From an uncultured Eubacteriales bacterium (lineage in GTDB: Bacteria; Bacillota; Clostridia; Peptostreptococcales; Anaerovoracaceae): a stretch of 61,344 nt of DNA. Within the stretch, counting starts at the first letter, position 1; each line of letters opens with the position of its first letter. The stretch covers positions 1-61,344 of the forward strand of contig CACYYD010000010.1 of NCBI GenBank assembly GCA_902778585.1, in the 5' to 3' direction. Shown here in pieces: positions 59,154-61,344 of the stretch. A program made the position numbers and the translations under genes. The notes beneath the pieces were generated by a model. It saw only the letters and a program-made list of their open reading frames with translations, did no database searches and was not told the DNA's origin.

Positions 59154-59894
59154 TCAGCCCTTGAATTCCTTCTTCTCTTTGCCGAAGTGGAGTTCCTTGA
59201 GGCCCTCAACCTCGTCGCAGATCTCGCGCAGGCTGCAGCTGTGGCAGTCTGTAGCCATTCCCTCGAGGATCTTGGACAGAGTCTTTGTGATGTCGCGGAC
59301 CTTCTTCGCATCCTTCTTCATCTCGGCATAATCCGGATCGTCAGCTGTTACGAATATGACCTTTACAGACTTTATTGCCGGATTCTTCTTGAACTGGGTA
59401 ATGTAGGAGTTTCCTACCTGCTCAAAGGTGATGCCTCTGCGTACGGCATCCTTCGATACTCTTACCTGTTCTCTGAAGCTGTCGGAAGACGATCTGATCA
59501 TATATCCCTTAGGATATACGTGATACTTCACGAAATCGATATCCTGGATAGCTCTGAACAGCGGCTCTGTATCCTCTTCGCCCTCACCGTTCAGGATGTC
59601 TACCTTTACAAGAACTATTCTTGCAAACGGAACACTTCCGCTGATCTCATTCAGGTCCTTGCCGTAAACGAGGATCTCATCCTTGTCTGCAAAACCATCA
59701 GTTGAAGTTACGCATGCATAATTGACTGCAGGCTTGTTGTCGCCGCCGAGCTCATATGCAGCTTCCTTCATCATAACGAGCTGGTTGCCGCCAACGTCTT
59801 CCCAGCACTTATTCGGATTATATTCATAACGCTTTGGCTGCGAAGAGCCGAGCAGATCATTTACTTTCTTAATTATCGAATCATACAGTTCCAT
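59154..59894 (-). CDS. Unassigned protein with C-terminal CxxC-x5-C motif
   Basis: A 246-aa cytoplasmic protein. The C-terminal segment ATDCHSCSLREICDEVEGLKELHFGK holds three close cysteines and weakly recalls a sequence in CO-dehydrogenase/acetyl-CoA-synthase beta-type proteins; the alpha/beta body (EILVYGKDLNEIS, PFARIVLVKVDIL, AIKSVKVIFVTADDPDY) was not matched to a family. It lies downstream of the 2-hydroxyacyl-CoA dehydratase activase, so a role in cluster assembly or electron transfer is possible but unproven. Confidence 0.6.
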   Translation of the reverse strand: MELYDSIIKKVNDLLGSSQPKRYEYNPNKCWEDVGGNQLVMMKEAAYELGGDNKPAVNYACVTSTDGFADKDEILVYGKDLNEISGSVPFARIVLVKVDILNGEGEEDTEPLFRAIQDIDFVKYHVYPKGYMIRSSSDSFREQVRVSKDAVRRGITFEQVGNSYITQFKKNPAIKSVKVIFVTADDPDYAEMKKDAKKVRDITKTLSKILEGMATDCHSCSLREICDEVEGLKELHFGKEKKEFKG

Positions 59895-59913
59895 ACTTTT
59901 TCCCTCTTTGTAA

Positions 59914-59948
59914 AGCGCGGCGCAAAGCCGTTCGGAACTTTGCGCCGC
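59914..59948. terminator. Hairpin between small ORF and CxxC gene
   Basis: AAAGCGGCGCAAAG/CTTTGCGCCGC-GCTTT. A U-rich tract is present on the plus strand and only GCTTTAC on the minus strand, so it may attenuate the operon rather than end it. Confidence 0.5.
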
Positions 59949-59956
59949 TTTGTCTT

Positions 59957-60124
59957 TTAGAACTTGATGTCAACCTCTTTGCGGTCGAATATCTCGTTTA
60001 CTCTGGCATAAGCCCATGCAAGGAGCTTCTGGTCGAGGTTGAGGAAGTAGACCACGAAGAGTGTTCCTGTTGCGATGCCGAGGATCTTAATGATCAGCTT
60101 CACCGCTTTGAATAAATTCTTCAT
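59957..60124 (-). CDS. Small membrane protein, 55 aa
   Basis: ORF MKNLFKAVKLIIKILGIATG... with one hydrophobic helix (LIIKILGIATGTLFVVYFLN, about 10-29) and an amphipathic basic/acidic C-terminus. A GAAAGGAGT site precedes the ATG. It lies between the activase and the CxxC gene on the same strand, 23 bp after the activase. No family recognised. Confidence 0.6.
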   Translation of the reverse strand: MKNLFKAVKLIIKILGIATGTLFVVYFLNLDQKLLAWAYARVNEIFDRKEVDIKF

Positions 60125-60147
60125 CTGTAATACTCCTTTCGGATAAA

Positions 60148-60939
60148 TTACTTAGCCTGTCCCTTCTGGCGAGCGAATTCAGCTGCACCGAGAGCTCCCA
60201 TCAGCTGCGGGTCAGTCTTGAGGTTGATGACCTTCAGCTTGAGTACGTGCTCGATAGCGTCCTTCAGACCATCGTTCTTAGCGCATCCGCCTGTCAGTGT
60301 GATGGAGTCTGTAGCGCCTGCCTTCTTAGCCATTACGAAGCATCTCTTAGCAACAGCCATCTGGATTCCTGCAGCGATCTCGTCCATAGGCTTGTTCTCT
60401 CCTACGAGAGTGATAACCTCGGACTCAGCGAATACTGTGCACTGAGCTGTGATAGGAATTACGTTCTTAGCAGTCAGGGACAGCTTCGAGAACTCAGGAA
60501 GGCTCATCTCGAACGATCTGGCCATAGCCTCGTAGAATCTGCCTGTTCCGGCAGCGCACTTGTCGTTCATAGCGAAGTTCTTGACTGTTCCGTCTGTATC
60601 AACAGCGATACCCTTGACGTCCTGTCCGCCGATATCGATGATAGCCTTTACGCTTGGATCAGTTACGTGAACGCCCATAGCATGGCAGGAGATCTCGGAG
60701 ATGTTCTCGTCAGCGAACGGAACCTTGTTACGTCCGTATCCTGTACCGATGAGGTATGCGAGATCCTTCGACGACTTCAGGCCAACCTTGCCGAGTACTT
60801 CTTCCATAGCCAGCTTTGCTGAAGCTTCGGAGTTGATCTTGCTCTTGATTGTAGTGTCAGCGCAGATCTTGCCGTTCTCGTCAAGAATAACTGCCTTAGT
60901 ATAAGTTGATCCTACATCACAGCCACCATAATATTTCAT
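60148..60939 (-). CDS. (R)-2-hydroxyacyl-CoA dehydratase activase
   Basis: ASKHA-fold ATPase activator (HgdC/HadI/FldI type), 263 aa. GGCDVGSTYTKAVIL (phosphate 1), IDIGGQDVKGI (phosphate 2), the [4Fe-4S] cysteines in NDKCAAGTGRF and AQCTVFAESEV, and LTGGCAKNDGL (adenosine). As a homodimer bridging one cluster it injects an electron into the dehydratase at the cost of ATP. Upstream neighbour is the dehydratase subunit. Confidence 0.95.
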   Translation of the reverse strand: MKYYGGCDVGSTYTKAVILDENGKICADTTIKSKINSEASAKLAMEEVLGKVGLKSSKDLAYLIGTGYGRNKVPFADENISEISCHAMGVHVTDPSVKAIIDIGGQDVKGIAVDTDGTVKNFAMNDKCAAGTGRFYEAMARSFEMSLPEFSKLSLTAKNVIPITAQCTVFAESEVITLVGENKPMDEIAAGIQMAVAKRCFVMAKKAGATDSITLTGGCAKNDGLKDAIEHVLKLKVINLKTDPQLMGALGAAEFARQKGQAK

Positions 60940-61052
60940 AACTTTTTTCTCCTTTTAATAATTGTTAAAAAAGTGTTTTTTCAGCCGGTTGAATTATATA
61001 TCATTTCAACCTTATGTAAAACTATTATTTAGTATTTAGTTTCCCCTCAGAA

Positions 61053-61344
61053 TTACATTCCGAGCTCGTCGTCGAAGTCACAGAGTGTCGGGTCTACAGG
61101 CTCTGCCTGCATGACTGTTCTCATGTACTCGTTGACCTTGTCTCTCATGGTCTTTCTGGATACTGTTCTAGGGTCCATCAGGTCATGCTCGATCCAGATC
61201 ATGTGTGCATTTCTGTCTCTGCATGTGTCGTCCAGGATACCCTGCAGTGTAGCCATGTTCTTGCAGGCAACGTTCTGGTACATGATGATGATCTCTGCTC
61301 TCCAGTCTTCGACCTGTCTCCACATCTCGTCGACTACGTTCTGG
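61053..61344 (-). CDS. 2-Hydroxyacyl-CoA dehydratase subunit (C-terminal part, runs off window)
   Basis: The last ~97 codons of a HgdB/FldC/HadC-type subunit. Seen: YQNVACKNMATLQGILDD, HMIWIEHDLMDPRTVSRKTM and a terminal acidic tail. The EHDLxDPRTVSR segment is a good family marker. The frame is open to the window edge (...QNVVDEMWRQ), so the start lies beyond 61344. Its products are reduced through the activase encoded next. Substrate (lactoyl-, 2-hydroxyglutaryl-, aryllactyl-CoA) cannot be judged from this fragment. Confidence 0.9.
   Translation of the reverse strand, partial: QNVVDEMWRQVEDWRAEIIIMYQNVACKNMATLQGILDDTCRDRNAHMIWIEHDLMDPRTVSRKTMRDKVNEYMRTVMQAEPVDPTLCDFDDELGM

Noticed and set aside
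59154..59894. Carbon monoxide dehydrogenase/acetyl-CoA synthase subunit
   Set aside because: Only the short Cys segment is reminiscent of such proteins; the known cluster-binding architecture is absent, and no other acs/cdh genes occur here.
1..61344. CRISPR arrays, rRNA genes, insertion sequences
   Set aside because: No regularly spaced repeats, rRNA-like blocks or transposase genes were found; the integrase is the only mobile-element gene.

Overview
The window looks like a chromosomal segment of a strictly anaerobic, amino-acid-fermenting Firmicute, probably class Clostridia. Signs of this are AGGAGG-type ribosome binding sites, a ferredoxin-linked 2-oxoacid oxidoreductase (POR), an ADP-forming acyl-CoA synthetase, a two-gene glycine decarboxylase (gcvPA/gcvPB), a 2-hydroxyacyl-CoA dehydratase with its activase, an ECF-transporter S component, and Firmicutes-type neighbours (rpmE, prfA, sua5, upp, rpiB; YwiB-like DUF1934). 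The species cannot be named from sequence alone.

Layout. 1-1.9 kb: the right end of an integrated element (tyrosine integrase) next to tRNA-Thr(CGU), with a broken, hairpin-containing partial copy of the tRNA. 1.9-9.3 kb: housekeeping genes (DUF1846, DUF1934, HtrA protease, GntR regulator, ispE, SbsA-like envelope protein, tadA, CvpA). 9.5-14 kb: glycine cleavage operon gcvT-gcvH-gcvPA-gcvPB; its E3 (lpdA) and lipoate ligase lie at 32-34.5 kb. 14-24 kb: one minus-strand operon with an aminotransferase, three BMC-H shell proteins, an HpcH/HpaI aldolase, a dihydropyrimidinase-like amidohydrolase, an EutN-type vertex protein, acdAB and porGDAB. Aldolase and amidohydrolase start with the same ~44-residue module, which looks like a cargo-targeting tag. 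24-32 kb: a CRP/FNR-family regulator, an NhaC-type antiporter, an aldo/keto reductase, RidA, a D-threonine-aldolase-like enzyme, a class V aminotransferase and an EamA exporter.

34.5-39.5 kb: small or unknown genes, prmA and tyrS. The tyrS leader encodes a tyrosine-rich 21-residue peptide followed by mutually exclusive hairpins and a terminator, i.e. a classical attenuator. 39.7-49.4 kb: a four-carbon acid-sugar catabolic cluster (dehydrogenase, two DUF1537 kinases, PdxA2-type dehydrogenase, class II aldolase, GntP and AEC transporters) with a GntR regulator and three CCGG-N4-CCGG operators. 49.5-56.2 kb: rpiB, upp, sua5, prfA, rpmE, plus a 725-aa fusion of a MocR regulator (PLP lysine lost) with a class IV aminotransferase, divergent from an ECF S component. 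56.2-61.3 kb: GltS-like symporter, acyltransferase, then a dehydratase-activase cluster running off the right edge.

How the parts may work together (inference). A four-member set of 16-bp palindromes (TGTAA-N6-TTACA type), each with its downstream half forming the -35 box, links the microcompartment operon, the antiporter, ridA-AKR and the exporter operon, presumably under the CRP-like regulator encoded among them. Ring opening, transamination and aldol cleavage would feed 2-oxo acids to POR and then ATP-forming AcdAB, while glycine from the aldolase-like enzyme could enter the glycine cleavage system.
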